DNA of 64,000 nt from Ramlibacter pallidus (GCF_015070875.1 NZ_JADDIV010000005.1:467085-531084), one strand, 5' to 3'. Shown: positions 48,463 to 57,611, counted from the stretch's first letter. A program made the numbers and translations. The notes: generated by a model from the letters alone, not told the origin.

Positions 48463-49884
48463 TCAGGCGAACTGCCGGACGTCGACGAAATGGCCATGGA
48501 CAGCGGCAGCGGCCGCCATGGCGGGACTCACGAGGTGCGTGCGGCCGCCGGCGCCCTGGCGGCCTTCGAAATTGCGGTTGCTGGTGGAGGCGCAGCGCTC
48601 GCCGGGCTCGAGCCGGTCGGCGTTCATGGCCAGGCACATGGAGCAGCCCGGCTCGCGCCATTCGAAGCCCGCGGCCTGGAAGATCTCGTGCAGGCCCTCG
48701 CGTTCGGCCTGGTCCTTCACCACGCCCGAACCGGGCACGATCAGCGCCGCCTTGATGTTCGGCGCGACGCGGCGCCCGAGCTTCTTCACCATCGCGGCGG
48801 CCTCGCGCATGTCCTCGATGCGGCTGTTGGTGCAGGAGCCGATGAACACCTTGTCGACGTAGATGTCGTCCATCCGCTTGCCGGGCTGCAGCCCCATGTA
48901 AGTCAGCGCCCGCTCGATCGCGTCGCGCTTGTTGGCGTCTTTTTCCTTGTCCGGGTCGGGCACGCGCCCGTCGATGGATGTCACCATCTCGGGCGAGGTG
49001 CCCCAGGTGACCTGCGGCACGATCTGCGCGGCGTCCAGCTTCACCACCGCGTCGAACTTCGCGTCGGCGTCCGACTGCAGCGTCTTCCAGTACGCGACCG
49101 CTTGGTCCCATTCGACGCCCTTGGGCGCCAGCGGCCGGCCGCGGACGTACTCGATCGTCTTCTCGTCGACGGCCACCAGGCCGGCACGGGCGCCGGCCTC
49201 GATGGCCATGTTGCAGACGGTCATGCGGCCTTCCATCGACAGGCTGCGGATGGCCGAGCCCGCGAATTCGATGGTGTAGCCCGTGCCGCCGGCGGTGCCG
49301 ATGCGGCCGATGATGGCCAGCACGATGTCCTTCGCGGTCACGCCCAGGGGGAGCTTGCCCTCCACCTGCACCAGCATGTTCTTCGCCTTCTTGGCCAGCA
49401 GCGTCTGCGTGGCCAGCACGTGCTCGACCTCCGAGGTGCCGATGCCGTGGGCCAGCGCCCCGAACGCGCCGTGGGTGGACGTGTGCGAGTCGCCGCAGAC
49501 CACGGTCATGCCGGGCAGCGTCGCGCCGGACTCCGGGCCGATGACGTGCACGATGCCCTGGCGCTTGGACAGGAAGGGGAAGTAGGCGGCCGCGCCGAAC
49601 TCGCCGATGTTCTGGTCGAGCGTGGTGATTTGCTGCTTGGAGATCGGGTCGGTGATGCCGTCGTAGCCGCGGTCCCAGCCGGTGGTGGGCGTGTTGTGGT
49701 CGGCAGTGGCCACCACCGAGCTGATGCGCCAGACCTTGCGGCCGGCTTCGCGCAGGCCTTCGAAGGCCTGCGGGCTGGTGACCTCGTGCACCAGGTGGCG
49801 GTCGATGTAGAGGACGGCCGTGCCGTCCTCCTCGGTGTGGACGACGTGCTCGTCCCAGATCTTGTCGTACAGCGTGCGTCCCAT
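48463..49884 (-). CDS. leuC: 3-isopropylmalate dehydratase large subunit
   Basis: Large subunit with the [4Fe-4S] cluster of the aconitase superfamily. The 473-residue protein has [31 protein letters not shown], the cluster cysteines in [15 protein letters not shown] and [11 protein letters not shown], and [23 protein letters not shown]. It is 25 nt downstream of the LysR gene on the same strand. No riboswitch or leader attenuator is visible in that short gap. Confidence 0.97.
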   Translation of the reverse strand: MGRTLYDKIWDEHVVHTEEDGTAVLYIDRHLVHEVTSPQAFEGLREAGRKVWRISSVVATADHNTPTTGWDRGYDGITDPISKQQITTLDQNIGEFGAAAYFPFLSKRQGIVHVIGPESGATLPGMTVVCGDSHTSTHGAFGALAHGIGTSEVEHVLATQTLLAKKAKNMLVQVEGKLPLGVTAKDIVLAIIGRIGTAGGTGYTIEFAGSAIRSLSMEGRMTVCNMAIEAGARAGLVAVDEKTIEYVRGRPLAPKGVEWDQAVAYWKTLQSDADAKFDAVVKLDAAQIVPQVTWGTSPEMVTSIDGRVPDPDKEKDANKRDAIERALTYMGLQPGKRMDDIYVDKVFIGSCTNSRIEDMREAAAMVKKLGRRVAPNIKAALIVPGSGVVKDQAEREGLHEIFQAAGFEWREPGCSMCLAMNADRLEPGERCASTSNRNFEGRQGAGGRTHLVSPAMAAAAAVHGHFVDVRQFA

Positions 49885-49909
49885 GGGGGGCTTTCCTTTG
49901 CGAGAAATT

Positions 49910-50848
49910 CTATGCGGCCAGCGCTTCGCCCTCTTCGGCGCGCGACCGCAGGTGGTCGACCAGCAGGCGGGCGGTGAGGGGCAGGGTGGAGAAATCGCGC
50001 GCGACGAGCCGGATGTCGCGCGTCGCCCAGGGGTCGGCGAGGCGCACGCATTCCAGGTCGCCGACGCCGTGCATCAGCGTGAAGGCGCGGTGCGGCATGA
50101 CGCCGACGCCGAGCCCGTTGTGGATCATGCGGCACATGGCGTCGAGCCCCGTGACGTGGATGCGCAGGCGGATCGCCCGGCCCGCGGCGGCGGCGGCCTC
50201 GCGCATCGCCAGGTGGATGGAGCTGTTGGCGTGCAGCCCGACGTGGTCGAACTCCAGGGAAGCCTCGAACGGCACCCGCTGGCGGCCGGCCAAGGCATGG
50301 CCGCGCGGCACGATCAGCACCAGCTCGTCGCGCCGGTAGGGCAGGGTCTGGAGGTCGCGGCCGGCCGCGGGGACGTTGCAGATGCCGAGGTCCGCCGCAC
50401 CTTCCTGCACGGCCCGGACCACCTCGTTGCTCAGGTGTTCCTCCAGGTCGATCTTGACCTGCGGGTGCTCGCGGCTGAAGGCGCCCAGGTCCTCCGGCAG
50501 GAACTGCACGATGGCGGAAATGTTGGCGTGGATGCGCACGTGTCCGCGCACGCCGTCCGCGTACTCGGACAGTTCCGCCTGCATCTTCTCCAGGCTGAAG
50601 AGGACGGTGCGTGCGTGGTGCAGCAGGCTTTCGCCGGCCGGCGTGAGTTTCACCCCCCGCGTGTGGCGATACAGCAGCGGCGTCTCCAGCGTCGCCTCCA
50701 GGTCCGACAGCCGCTTGCTCACCGCGGAGGCGGCGATGAATTCGCGTTCGGCCGCCTTGCCGATGGAGCCGAGCTCGCACACCGCCACGAACAGCTGCAG
50801 CGAGGTGAGGTCGATCCGGCGGGCGAAGGAACGTTCGGAGGCGGGCAT
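49910..50848 (-). CDS. LysR-type transcriptional regulator
   Basis: 312-residue LTTR. The winged helix-turn-helix is at the N-terminus ([36 protein letters not shown]), followed by a linker helix and the periplasmic-binding-like effector domain ([31 protein letters not shown]). ATG 50848 puts the HTH at the usual distance; a longer frame upstream covers the operator dyads. It lies directly upstream of leuC and may control the leu genes or the divergent BON gene. The effector is not predictable. Confidence 0.85.
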   Translation of the reverse strand: MPASERSFARRIDLTSLQLFVAVCELGSIGKAAEREFIAASAVSKRLSDLEATLETPLLYRHTRGVKLTPAGESLLHHARTVLFSLEKMQAELSEYADGVRGHVRIHANISAIVQFLPEDLGAFSREHPQVKIDLEEHLSNEVVRAVQEGAADLGICNVPAAGRDLQTLPYRRDELVLIVPRGHALAGRQRVPFEASLEFDHVGLHANSSIHLAMREAAAAAGRAIRLRIHVTGLDAMCRMIHNGLGVGVMPHRAFTLMHGVGDLECVRLADPWATRDIRLVARDFSTLPLTARLLVDHLRSRAEEGEALAA

Positions 50849-50856
50849 GGCGGTGA

Positions 50857-50931
50857 GGCATCGCGGATGGCGATGGCGAATGCGGATTGTCCATGAGAAG
50901 CGCCTGCTCCGCCATCGCGATCCGCGATGCC
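50857..50931. promoter_or_regulatory. Paired LysR operator dyads (ATC-N9-GAT)
   Basis: Two near-identical arms, 50857-50878 and 50910-50931, are inverted copies of each other with 21 of 22 matches. Each arm is itself a dyad CATCGC-N5-GCGATG, containing the LTTR-type ATC-N9-GAT. The two dyads are 54 bp apart centre to centre, about five helical turns, and lie between the LysR gene and the BON gene. The left dyad is 11 bp from the LysR ATG. Confidence 0.6.
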
Positions 50932-50973
50932 CTCCTTGCCTGGCCGGGTCGGTTCGCGCGAGCATCCGGCGCC

Positions 50974-51453
50974 ATGAAATTCCTGCCCTGCCTCCTGGCC
51001 CTCCTGCTGGTGCTGCCTTCCAGCGCGCAGGACCGCCGCAACGCCTTCGACGACCCCTCCCTGCAGGTCACCTCCGCCCTGGCCGGCTGCCCGGCGCCCC
51101 GGCCGCCGGGATTCACCGAGGAAGAGGTCCGCAAGGAAGCGCACGTGCGCTCGCAGCACGGCGGCAGCTGCTACCGCGTGGGCCGTTGCCGGCTGCCGAA
51201 CAGCTACCTCTACGACAAGGAGATCATCCCGCGCGTGCAGCAGTACCTGCGCATGGACGGCCGCTTCGACGACACCACGGTGTGGGTGCAAGGCGAACGC
51301 CGGCTGGTGACGCTGATGGGCTGCGTGCGGACCGCCCGGCAAAAGGAGGAGATGGAGCGGGCCGTGCTGCTGGTCGACGACGTGATGGGCGTGGTGAACC
51401 AGCTGATGGTGGGAGCGGATGAAAAGCCTCGGTATCCGCTGGCGCGGCCTTGA
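50974..51453 (+). CDS. Secreted BON-domain protein
   Basis: 159-residue protein with a signal peptide (about 1-20, MKFLPCLLALLLVLPSSAQ) and a C-terminal BON domain (WVQGERRLVTLMGCVRT, EEMERAVLLVDDVMGVVNQL). BON domains bind membranes or interact in periplasmic complexes. Between them is a Cys-bearing segment with GGSCYRVGRCRLPNSYLYD. ATG 50974 is chosen to give the signal peptide; a frame extends upstream into the operator region. It is divergent from the LysR gene, which may regulate it. Confidence 0.72.
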   Translation: MKFLPCLLALLLVLPSSAQDRRNAFDDPSLQVTSALAGCPAPRPPGFTEEEVRKEAHVRSQHGGSCYRVGRCRLPNSYLYDKEIIPRVQQYLRMDGRFDDTTVWVQGERRLVTLMGCVRTARQKEEMERAVLLVDDVMGVVNQLMVGADEKPRYPLARP

Positions 51454-51456
51454 ATG

Positions 51457-51545
51457 CCCTGGGTTCCCGCCTGCGCGGGAATGACGGATTCCCCGAATGG
51501 CCCCGCCCAAGCCACCGTCATCCCCGCGCAGGCGGGGATCCAGGG
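51457..51545. repeat. Nested inverted repeat between the BON gene and gltA
   Basis: Two 31-nt arms (51457-51487 and 51515-51545) are inverted copies, 28 of 31 matching. Each arm holds its own palindrome (TTCCCGCCTGCGCGGGAA left; TCCCCGCGCAGGCGGGGA right). The CCCGCNTGCGCGGG core is a widespread intergenic repeat in proteobacteria. It fills the convergent gap with gltA and may act as a transcription or DNA-structure boundary. Confidence 0.75.
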
Positions 51546-51551
51546 CCTTCA

Positions 51552-51580
51552 CAAAAGAAAAGGCCCGCGCGAGCGGGCCT
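51552..51580 (-). terminator. Intrinsic terminator of gltA
   Basis: On the minus strand AGGCCCGC / GCGGGCCT (8-bp stem, 4-nt loop) is followed by TTTTCTTTTG, 19 nt after the gltA stop. It ends the sdh-gltA operon. Confidence 0.8.
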
Positions 51581-51598
51581 CTTCCTGCGAGCGCTCGA

Positions 51599-52909
51599 TC
51601 AGCGCTTGCCGATGGGCGCCACGTCGCGCTTGGTCGCGCCGGTGAACAGCTGGCGCGGGCGGCCGATCTTGTACTCGGGGTCGCCGATCATCTCGTTGAG
51701 CTGGGCGATCCAGCCGACGGTGCGGGCCAGCGCGAAGATCGCGGTGAACAGGCTGACCGGGATGCCGATCGCGCGCTGCACGATGCCGGAGTAGAAGTCG
51801 ACGTTCGGGTACAGCTTGCGGGAGACGAAGTACTCGTCTTCCAGCGCGACCTTCTCCAGCGCCATGGCCAGCTTGAAGAGGGGATCGTTCTCCAGGCCCA
51901 GCTCCGACAGCACCTCGTGGCAGGTCTCGCGCATCAGCTTGGCGCGCGGGTCGTAGTTCTTGTACACGCGGTGGCCGAAGCCCATCAGCTTGATGCCGCT
52001 GTTCTTGTCCTTCACCTTGGCCACGAACTCGCCGATCTTGGCCACGCCGCCCATCTTCTGGATGTCTTCCAGCATGTTCAGCGCCGCTTCGTTGGCACCG
52101 CCGTGGGCGGGGCCCCAGAGGCAGGCCACGCCGGCCGCGATGGCCGCGAACGGGTTGGTGCCGGAGGAGCCGCACAGGCGCACCGTGGAGGTGGAGGCGT
52201 TCTGCTCGTGGTCGGCGTGCAGGATGAAGATGCGGTCCATCGCGCGCACCAGCACGTCGTTGGGCTCGTACTCCTCGCACGGCGTGGCGAACATCATGCG
52301 CATGAAGTTCGCCGTATAGGACAGCGAGTTCTTCGGGTACATGTACGGCTGCCCCATGGAGTACTTGTACGCCATGGCCACCAGCGTCGGCATCTTCGCG
52401 ATCAGGCGGATCGCGGAGATCTCGCGGTGCTCGGGATTGTTGATGTCCGTGCTGTCGTGATAGAAGGCCGACAGGGCGCCGACCAGGCCCGTCATCACGG
52501 CCATCGGGTGCGCGTCGCGGCGGAAGCCGCGCAGGAAGAACTGCATCTGCTCGTTGACCATCGTGTGGTTGGTCACGCGGGCCACGAAGTCGGACTTCTG
52601 CTGCGGGTTGGGCAGCTCGCCGTACAGCAGCAGGTAGCAGGTCTCGAGGTAGTCGCACGAGGTCGCGAGCTGCTCGATGGGGTAGCCGCGGTACAGCAGC
52701 TCGCCCTTGTCGCCGTCGATGTACGTGATGGTCGACTGGCACGACGCCGTGGACATGAAGCCCGGGTCGTACGTGAACATGCCCGTCTGCGCGTACAGCT
52801 TGCGGATGTCGATCACGTCCGGGCCGATGGTGCCCTGGTAGACGGGCATCTCCACGCTCGGGCCGCCGTTGCTGAACGACAGGGTGGCCTTGTTGTCGGC
52901 GAGTTTCAT
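51599..52909 (-). CDS. gltA: Citrate synthase, type II
   Basis: Condenses oxaloacetate and acetyl-CoA into citrate. The 436-residue protein is the long NADH-sensitive type of Gram-negative bacteria: N-terminal extension ([18 protein letters not shown]), then the catalytic histidines in [17 protein letters not shown] and [18 protein letters not shown], and the catalytic Asp segment near the end. It is the last gene of the gntR-sdhCDAB-sdhE-gltA unit, 19 nt after sdhE. Confidence 0.97.
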   Translation of the reverse strand: MKLADNKATLSFSNGGPSVEMPVYQGTIGPDVIDIRKLYAQTGMFTYDPGFMSTASCQSTITYIDGDKGELLYRGYPIEQLATSCDYLETCYLLLYGELPNPQQKSDFVARVTNHTMVNEQMQFFLRGFRRDAHPMAVMTGLVGALSAFYHDSTDINNPEHREISAIRLIAKMPTLVAMAYKYSMGQPYMYPKNSLSYTANFMRMMFATPCEEYEPNDVLVRAMDRIFILHADHEQNASTSTVRLCGSSGTNPFAAIAAGVACLWGPAHGGANEAALNMLEDIQKMGGVAKIGEFVAKVKDKNSGIKLMGFGHRVYKNYDPRAKLMRETCHEVLSELGLENDPLFKLAMALEKVALEDEYFVSRKLYPNVDFYSGIVQRAIGIPVSLFTAIFALARTVGWIAQLNEMIGDPEYKIGRPRQLFTGATKRDVAPIGKR

Positions 52910-52928
52910 GGTTGATTCCTAGTCAGTT

Positions 52929-53219
52929 TCAATGCCCAACCTGGGATGCGGCCGGCGGCATGCGCAGCATCTCCAGCACTTCCTTCACGTCCGGCCGGTC
53001 CAGCGCGCCTTCCGGGTCCTTGCGCCGCAGCAGCAGGTCCAGCAGGTCGTTGTCCGCCAGGTCCATCAGTTCGCACAGCGCGTCGGCCTGCCGCACGGTC
53101 AGGCCCACGGCATGGCGGTCGAAGAACCGCTCGATGAGCAGGTCGTTCTCCAGCAGCCCGCGCCGGCAGCGCCAGCGCAGCTTGCTCAGGCCCCGTTCAT
53201 CCAGCAGCGCTTCGGTCAT
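52929..53219 (-). CDS. sdhE: Succinate dehydrogenase FAD assembly factor SdhE
   Basis: 96-residue protein that helps attach FAD to SdhA. The conserved RGxxE motif appears as RRGLLENDLLIERF, followed by ADALCELMDLADNDLLDLLL and the late RKDPEGALDRPDVKEVLEML. It lies between sdhB and gltA, 11 nt from sdhB and 19 nt from gltA, so it is co-transcribed with its client. In gammaproteobacteria it is instead paired with YgfX; here the YgfX-like gene is beside rpoE. Confidence 0.9.
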   Translation of the reverse strand: MTEALLDERGLSKLRWRCRRGLLENDLLIERFFDRHAVGLTVRQADALCELMDLADNDLLDLLLRRKDPEGALDRPDVKEVLEMLRMPPAASQVGH

Positions 53220-53230
53220 TTTGCACCCGC

Positions 53231-53938
53231 TCAGACGGACCGGCGGACCATCAGCTCCTTGATCTTGCCGATCGCCATGGTCGGATTCAGGCCCTTGGGG
53301 CAGACGTCGACGCAATTCATGATCGTGTGGCAGCGGAACAGCCGGTACGGGTCTTCCAGGTTGTCCAGGCGGTCGTTGGTGGCCTGGTCGCGGCTGTCGG
53401 CGATGAAGCGGTACGCCTGCAGCAGGCCGGCCGGGCCGACGAACTTGTCCGGGTTCCACCAGAAGCTGGGGCAGCTGGTGGAGCAGCTCGCGCACAGGAT
53501 GCACTCGTACAGGCCGTTCAGCTCGTCGCGCTCCTCGGGCGACTGCAGCCGCTCCTTCTCGGGCGGGATGTCCTCGTTCACGAGGTAGGGCTTGATCGAG
53601 TGGTACTGCTTGAAGAAGTCGGTCATGTCCACGATCAGGTCGCGGATCACCGGCAGCCCCGGCAGCGGCTTGAGCACGATCGGCTTGTCGCCCAGCTGCA
53701 GCAGGTTGGTCAGGCAGGCCAGGCCGTTCTTGCCGTTGATGTTCATCGCGTCGGAGCCGCAGACGCCCTCGCGGCAGGAGCGGCGGAACGACAGCGTCGG
53801 GTCCTGCGCCTTGAGCTTCATCAGCGCGTCGAGCAGCATGCGCTCGTTGCCCTCGAGCTCGATCTCCACCGTCTGCATGAACGGCTTGGCGTCCTTGTCC
53901 GGGTCGTATCGGTAGATGTGGAAGGTGCGCTTTTGCAT
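53231..53938 (-). CDS. sdhB: Succinate dehydrogenase iron-sulfur subunit
   Basis: 235-residue subunit with three iron-sulfur clusters. The [2Fe-2S] ligands Cys55, Cys60, Asp63 and Cys75 are visible (CREGVCGSDAMNINGKNGLAC); the later clusters use CILCASCSTSCP and CHTIMNCVDVCPKG. It connects SdhA to the membrane anchors SdhC/SdhD. Start ATG 53938, with SdhA upstream after a 61-nt gap. Confidence 0.97.
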   Translation of the reverse strand: MQKRTFHIYRYDPDKDAKPFMQTVEIELEGNERMLLDALMKLKAQDPTLSFRRSCREGVCGSDAMNINGKNGLACLTNLLQLGDKPIVLKPLPGLPVIRDLIVDMTDFFKQYHSIKPYLVNEDIPPEKERLQSPEERDELNGLYECILCASCSTSCPSFWWNPDKFVGPAGLLQAYRFIADSRDQATNDRLDNLEDPYRLFRCHTIMNCVDVCPKGLNPTMAIGKIKELMVRRSV

Positions 53939-53999
53939 GTTGGATCTCTTTGAATCTAGGCCGTTTGCAGGTCCGCAGAAGTACGTAACGCGAAGGTGC

Positions 54000-55808
54000 T
54001 CAGAAAGTGCGGACCTTCGGCGGCACCGAGTCCACCGACAGCGGCTTCAGCTTGACCGGCTTGTACGCCAGGCGCGCGCCTTCGCTGTAGAACAGCGAGT
54101 GCTTCATCCAGTTGGCGTCGTCGCGGCCCAGCGGCGCCGTGGCGTCGTCGGCCGGGCGCTCGTAGTCGCTCACCGTGTGGGCGCCGCGGCATTCCTTGCG
54201 GGCGGCCGCCGAGACGATGGTGGCCTGGGCGGCCTCGATCAGGTTCTCGACTTCCAGCGCCTCGACGCGCGCCGTGTTGAAGACGCGCGACTTGTCCTTC
54301 AGGCCGATCGCGTTCACGCGCTCGCGGATGGCCGCGATCTTGCGCACGCCCTCGTCCATGCTGGCCTGGGTGCGGAACACGCCGGCGTGCGCCTGCATGG
54401 AGGCGCGGATGTCGTTGGCGACGTCCTGCGCGTACTCGCCGCTGGAAGCGTTCTCCAGGCGGTTCAGGCGCTCCAGCGTGCGGTCGGCGGCGCCGGCGGG
54501 CAGCGGCTTGTGCGACTTGGTGCGGCTGGCGAAGTCGACGATGTGGTTGCCGGCAGCCTTGCCGAACACCAGCAGGTCCAGCAGCGAGTTGGTGCCCAGG
54601 CGGTTGGCGCCGTGCACGCTGACGCAGGAGCATTCGCCCACCGCGTACAGGCCGTTGAGGGGCTGGTTGTCGTCGCCCGGCTTCTGCACCACGACCTGGC
54701 CGTGGATGTTGGTCGGGATGCCGCCCATCTGGTAGTGGATGGTGGGCACGACCGGGATCGGCTCGCGCGTGATGTCGACGTTGGCGAAGTTCACGCCGAT
54801 CTCGTAGACGGAAGGCAGGCGCTTGTGGATGGTCTCGGCGCCCAGGTGGTCGAGCTTGAGCAGCACGTAGTCCTTGTTCGGCCCGCAGCCGCGGCCTTCC
54901 TTGATCTCCTGGTCCATGGAGCGGGAGACGAAGTCGCGCGGCGCCAGGTCCTTCAGCGTCGGGGCGTAGCGCTCCATGAAGCGCTCGCCCTTGCTGTTCA
55001 GCAGGATCGCGCCCTCGCCGCGGCAGCCTTCGGTGAGCAGCACGCCCGCGCCGGCCACGCCGGTCGGGTGGAACTGCCAGAACTCCATGTCTTCCAGCGG
55101 GATGCCGGCGCGGGCCGCCATGCCCAGGCCGTCGCCGGTGTTGATGAAGGCGTTGGTCGAAGCCTGGTAGATGCGGCCGGCGCCGCCGGTCGCCAGCAGC
55201 ACGGTCTTGGCGTGCAGCACGTGCAGGTCGCCCGTCTCCATCTCCAGCGCGGTCACGCCGACCACGTCGCCCTCGGCGTCGCGGATCAGGTCCAGTGCCA
55301 TCCACTCGACGAAGAAGCTGGTGCGTGCCTTGACGTTCTGCTGGTACAGCGTGTGCAGCATCGCGTGGCCGGTGCGGTCGGCGGCGGCGCAGGCGCGCTG
55401 CACCGGTTTTTCGCCGTAGTTCGCGGTGTGGCCGCCGAAGGGACGCTGGTAGATCGTGCCGTCCGGATTGCGGTCGAAGGGCATGCCGAAGTGCTCGAGC
55501 TCGTACACGACCTTCGGCGCCTCGCGGCACATGAACTCGATGGCGTCCTGGTCGCCGAGCCAGTCGGAGCCCTTGACGGTGTCGTAGAAGTGGTAGTGCC
55601 AGTTGTCCTCGGACATGTTGCCGAGAGAGGCGCCGATGCCGCCCTGCGCCGCCACGGTGTGCGAGCGGGTGGGGAACACCTTGGACAGCACGGCCACATT
55701 CAGGCCGGCCAGGGACAGCTGCAGGGAGGCGCGCATGCCGGAGCCGCCGGCGCCGACGATGACGACGTCGAACTTGCGCGTCGTGATGTTGTTGGTGGTG
55801 TATGCCAT
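54000..55808 (-). CDS. sdhA: Succinate dehydrogenase flavoprotein subunit
   Basis: Oxidises succinate to fumarate with covalent FAD. The 602-residue protein has the Rossmann GAGGSGMRA (18-26), the flavinylation His50 in RSHTVAAQGG, and the active-site region FHPTGVAGAGVLLTEGCRGEG. ATG 55808 (MAYTTNNITTRKFD) is preferred; the frame extends further over sdhD. It follows sdhD by 5 nt. Confidence 0.97.
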   Translation of the reverse strand: MAYTTNNITTRKFDVVIVGAGGSGMRASLQLSLAGLNVAVLSKVFPTRSHTVAAQGGIGASLGNMSEDNWHYHFYDTVKGSDWLGDQDAIEFMCREAPKVVYELEHFGMPFDRNPDGTIYQRPFGGHTANYGEKPVQRACAAADRTGHAMLHTLYQQNVKARTSFFVEWMALDLIRDAEGDVVGVTALEMETGDLHVLHAKTVLLATGGAGRIYQASTNAFINTGDGLGMAARAGIPLEDMEFWQFHPTGVAGAGVLLTEGCRGEGAILLNSKGERFMERYAPTLKDLAPRDFVSRSMDQEIKEGRGCGPNKDYVLLKLDHLGAETIHKRLPSVYEIGVNFANVDITREPIPVVPTIHYQMGGIPTNIHGQVVVQKPGDDNQPLNGLYAVGECSCVSVHGANRLGTNSLLDLLVFGKAAGNHIVDFASRTKSHKPLPAGAADRTLERLNRLENASSGEYAQDVANDIRASMQAHAGVFRTQASMDEGVRKIAAIRERVNAIGLKDKSRVFNTARVEALEVENLIEAAQATIVSAAARKECRGAHTVSDYERPADDATAPLGRDDANWMKHSLFYSEGARLAYKPVKLKPLSVDSVPPKVRTF

Positions 55809-55813
55809 GTTCT

Positions 55814-56179
55814 TCAGACTCTCCACAGGGCCTGGATGGCCCAAGCCGCGCAACCCAGCAGCCACACGATCACCAGGATCTGCAGCGCGAGGCGGATGCC
55901 GACCGGCTTGACGTAGTCCATCAGCACGTCGCGCATGCCGACCCACACGTGGTAGATCAGGGCCACGACGGTGGCGAAGGTCAGGGCCTTCATCCACTGC
56001 GGGTGGAAGATGCCGGCCCAGCTGTCGTAGCCGATCGGGCCGCGGGAGAAGATCACCTGCGCCAGCACCACCAGGGTGAAGAGCGCCATGAGGACGGCGG
56101 TGACGCGTTGCGCCAGCCAGTCGCGGGTGCCGTAGTGCGCGCCGACGACCGTGCGCCGGGAACCGTAGTTGACTGCCAT
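55814..56179 (-). CDS. sdhD: Succinate dehydrogenase membrane anchor subunit
   Basis: 121-residue hydrophobic anchor with three helices. Haem/quinone-site residues are visible as His77 in VALIYHVWVGMRDVLMDYV. The short N-terminus MAVNYGSRRTVVGAHYG is usual for betaproteobacteria. It follows sdhC by 19 nt and precedes sdhA by 5 nt. Confidence 0.93.
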   Translation of the reverse strand: MAVNYGSRRTVVGAHYGTRDWLAQRVTAVLMALFTLVVLAQVIFSRGPIGYDSWAGIFHPQWMKALTFATVVALIYHVWVGMRDVLMDYVKPVGIRLALQILVIVWLLGCAAWAIQALWRV

Positions 56180-56198
56180 GGGGTTCTTGCTCCGGGGG

Positions 56199-56621
56199 TC
56201 AGTAGACGCCGAACAGCTTCGCGCCGAGGACGACGGTCAGCACGAGGCTGGCGACGAGGGTGAACTTGGCGGAGCTGCCGCCCCAGCTCTTGCTCACCGC
56301 CTTGTGGCTCACGTCCATCCAGACGTGGCGCAGGCCGGCGATGAAGTGGTGCAGGTAGGCCCAGATGAGGCCCAGCGCGACCAGCTTCATCAGCACGCCC
56401 AGCGCGCCGTTGTTGAAGGCGTTGCGGAAGCGCGCGAAGGAGATCTCGGAGGACACCGAGGTGTCGAACATCCAGATCACCAGCGGCAGCAGCACGAACA
56501 TCAGCACGCCGCTGATGCGGTGCAGGATCGACACCCAGCCGGGGGCGGGCAGCCGGTAGGTCGGCAAATCCTTGAACGCGTTGATGTTGCGGAATTCCGG
56601 CCGCTTCTGGGCGACTGTCAT
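56199..56621 (-). CDS. sdhC: Succinate dehydrogenase cytochrome b556 subunit
   Basis: 140-residue membrane subunit with three helices (about 36-54, 78-94, 120-138). The quinone-site SILHRISGVLMF and the haem-ligand stretch HHFIAGLRHVWMD (His92 aligned with the E. coli ligand) are visible. It starts the sdh structural genes; a promoter lies in the 122-bp gap after gntR. The haem comes from the hemCDXY pathway encoded in this window. Confidence 0.94.
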   Translation of the reverse strand: MTVAQKRPEFRNINAFKDLPTYRLPAPGWVSILHRISGVLMFVLLPLVIWMFDTSVSSEISFARFRNAFNNGALGVLMKLVALGLIWAYLHHFIAGLRHVWMDVSHKAVSKSWGGSSAKFTLVASLVLTVVLGAKLFGVY

Positions 56622-56684
56622 GGGTGGTTCTTTCAGGGGCTGCGCGGGAAAACGGGAAGGGGGAGGAAAGGCGGACAGCCCAAA

Positions 56685-56712
56685 ATTCTATTGCAACGCA
56701 ACAACCTGACAC
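56685..56712 (-). promoter_or_regulatory. Candidate sdhC promoter with overlapping dyad
   Basis: On the minus strand GTGTCA (56707-56712) and TAGAAT (56685-56690) are 16 bp apart (4 and 5 consensus matches). A dyad AACGCAAC (56695-56702) / GTTGCGTT (56717-56724) overlaps the spacer and the -35 side, so it could be an operator or weak hairpin after gntR. Confidence 0.45.
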
Positions 56713-56743
56713 CAGGGTTGCGTTTTCGCGACCCGCCGGCGGG

Positions 56744-57517
56744 TCAGCTCAGGTCGTTGCGGTAGTGGTGCGTGTCGGTGCGATACAGCCCCCGGCGCAG
56801 TTCCATCGGGACGTCGTTGTAGGTGTGCGAAAGGCGTTCCACCGACAGCAGCGGCGCGCCCGCGTCCACCGCGAGCAACCGCGCATGCTGCGCGTCGGCG
56901 GCGACCGCCCGGATCTTTTCCTCCGCCCGCACCATGCGCACGCCGAACTCCACTTCGAAGAGCACGTAGGTCGGGCCCTGGTGGCTGGCCAGCTGTTCGG
57001 CCGTCAGCCCCTTGAAGGCATTCCCCGGCAGCCAGATGTCCTCCAGGATGGTCGGCACGCCGCCGAAGGACAGCACGCGCCGGACCTGCACCACGGGGTC
57101 GGAGGTGCGCAGGGCCAGCGCGCGCGCGATCTCGGCGCTGGCGCGGCCGCGGCGGCATTCCAGGATCGTGCGCTGCGCCGGACCCTCGTCGCCGCTGTCC
57201 GGCACGAGCTTCAGGAAGCGGTAGCGCACGTGCTGCTCGGCGTGCGTGGCGACGAAGGTGCCCTTGCCCTGGCGGCGCACCACGAGGTTCTCGGCCGCGA
57301 GTTCGTCGATGGCCTTGCGCACCGTGCCTTGGCTCACGCGGAAGCGCGCGGCAAGGTCCATCTCGCTGGGGATCGCCTCGCCGGGCTTCCACTCGCCGGC
57401 CTGCAGGCTTTGCAGGATCAGCCCCTTGATCTGCTGGTACAGCGGGCTGAAGGCGGGCGTCGCCGGCCCCGCGGCATCGCTCGCGGGTTCGGTGGAGGAG
57501 GGTTGGTGCACGGCCAT
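56744..57517 (-). CDS. GntR-family regulator (HutC/UTRA type) of the sdh-mdh locus
   Basis: 257-residue repressor-type protein. The winged helix lies near 24-90: SPLYQQIKGLILQSLQAGEW, IPSEMDLAARFRVSQGTVRKAIDEL, RRQGKGTFV; a UTRA ligand domain follows, with PTILEDIWLPGNAF and YNDVPMELRRGLYRTD at the end. ATG 57517 gives MAVHQPSSTEP; a GTG/ATG frame 19 codons upstream would run into the promoter. It is divergent from mdh and just upstream of sdhC, so it probably senses a TCA-related metabolite and controls both arms. Confidence 0.85.
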   Translation of the reverse strand: MAVHQPSSTEPASDAAGPATPAFSPLYQQIKGLILQSLQAGEWKPGEAIPSEMDLAARFRVSQGTVRKAIDELAAENLVVRRQGKGTFVATHAEQHVRYRFLKLVPDSGDEGPAQRTILECRRGRASAEIARALALRTSDPVVQVRRVLSFGGVPTILEDIWLPGNAFKGLTAEQLASHQGPTYVLFEVEFGVRMVRAEEKIRAVAADAQHARLLAVDAGAPLLSVERLSHTYNDVPMELRRGLYRTDTHHYRNDLS

Positions 57518-57553
57518 GGCGACGGGACGGCGCGGACGCCGTCGGTGCGGGCA

Positions 57554-57581
57554 ATCATATCTTATATAAGACATAAGACAA
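57554..57581 (-). promoter_or_regulatory. gntR promoter
   Basis: On the minus strand TTGTCT (57576-57581) and TATGAT (57554-57559) are 16 bp apart. The 12-bp palindrome 57560-57571 fills most of the spacer, so bound repressor would block RNA polymerase: a simple autoregulation design. Confidence 0.6.
57560..57571. promoter_or_regulatory. GntR operator TCTTATATAAGA
   Basis: Perfect 12-bp palindrome inside the gntR promoter spacer and 11 bp upstream of the mdh -35 box. A third half-site, ATAAGAC, follows directly (57574-57580) as a direct repeat of the right half. The AT-rich sequence stands out in GC-rich surroundings. Binding by the adjacent GntR protein is inferred. Confidence 0.65.
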
Positions 57582-57582
57582 A

Positions 57583-57611
57583 TTGACCGCCTGCGGGGCT
57601 ACGGGTAAACT
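57583..57611 (+). promoter_or_regulatory. Sigma-70 promoter of mdh
   Basis: TTGACC (57583-57588) and TAAACT (57606-57611) are exactly 17 bp apart, 5 and 4 consensus matches. Transcription would start near 57618, giving mdh a leader of about 77 nt. The GntR operator lies immediately upstream. Confidence 0.65.
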
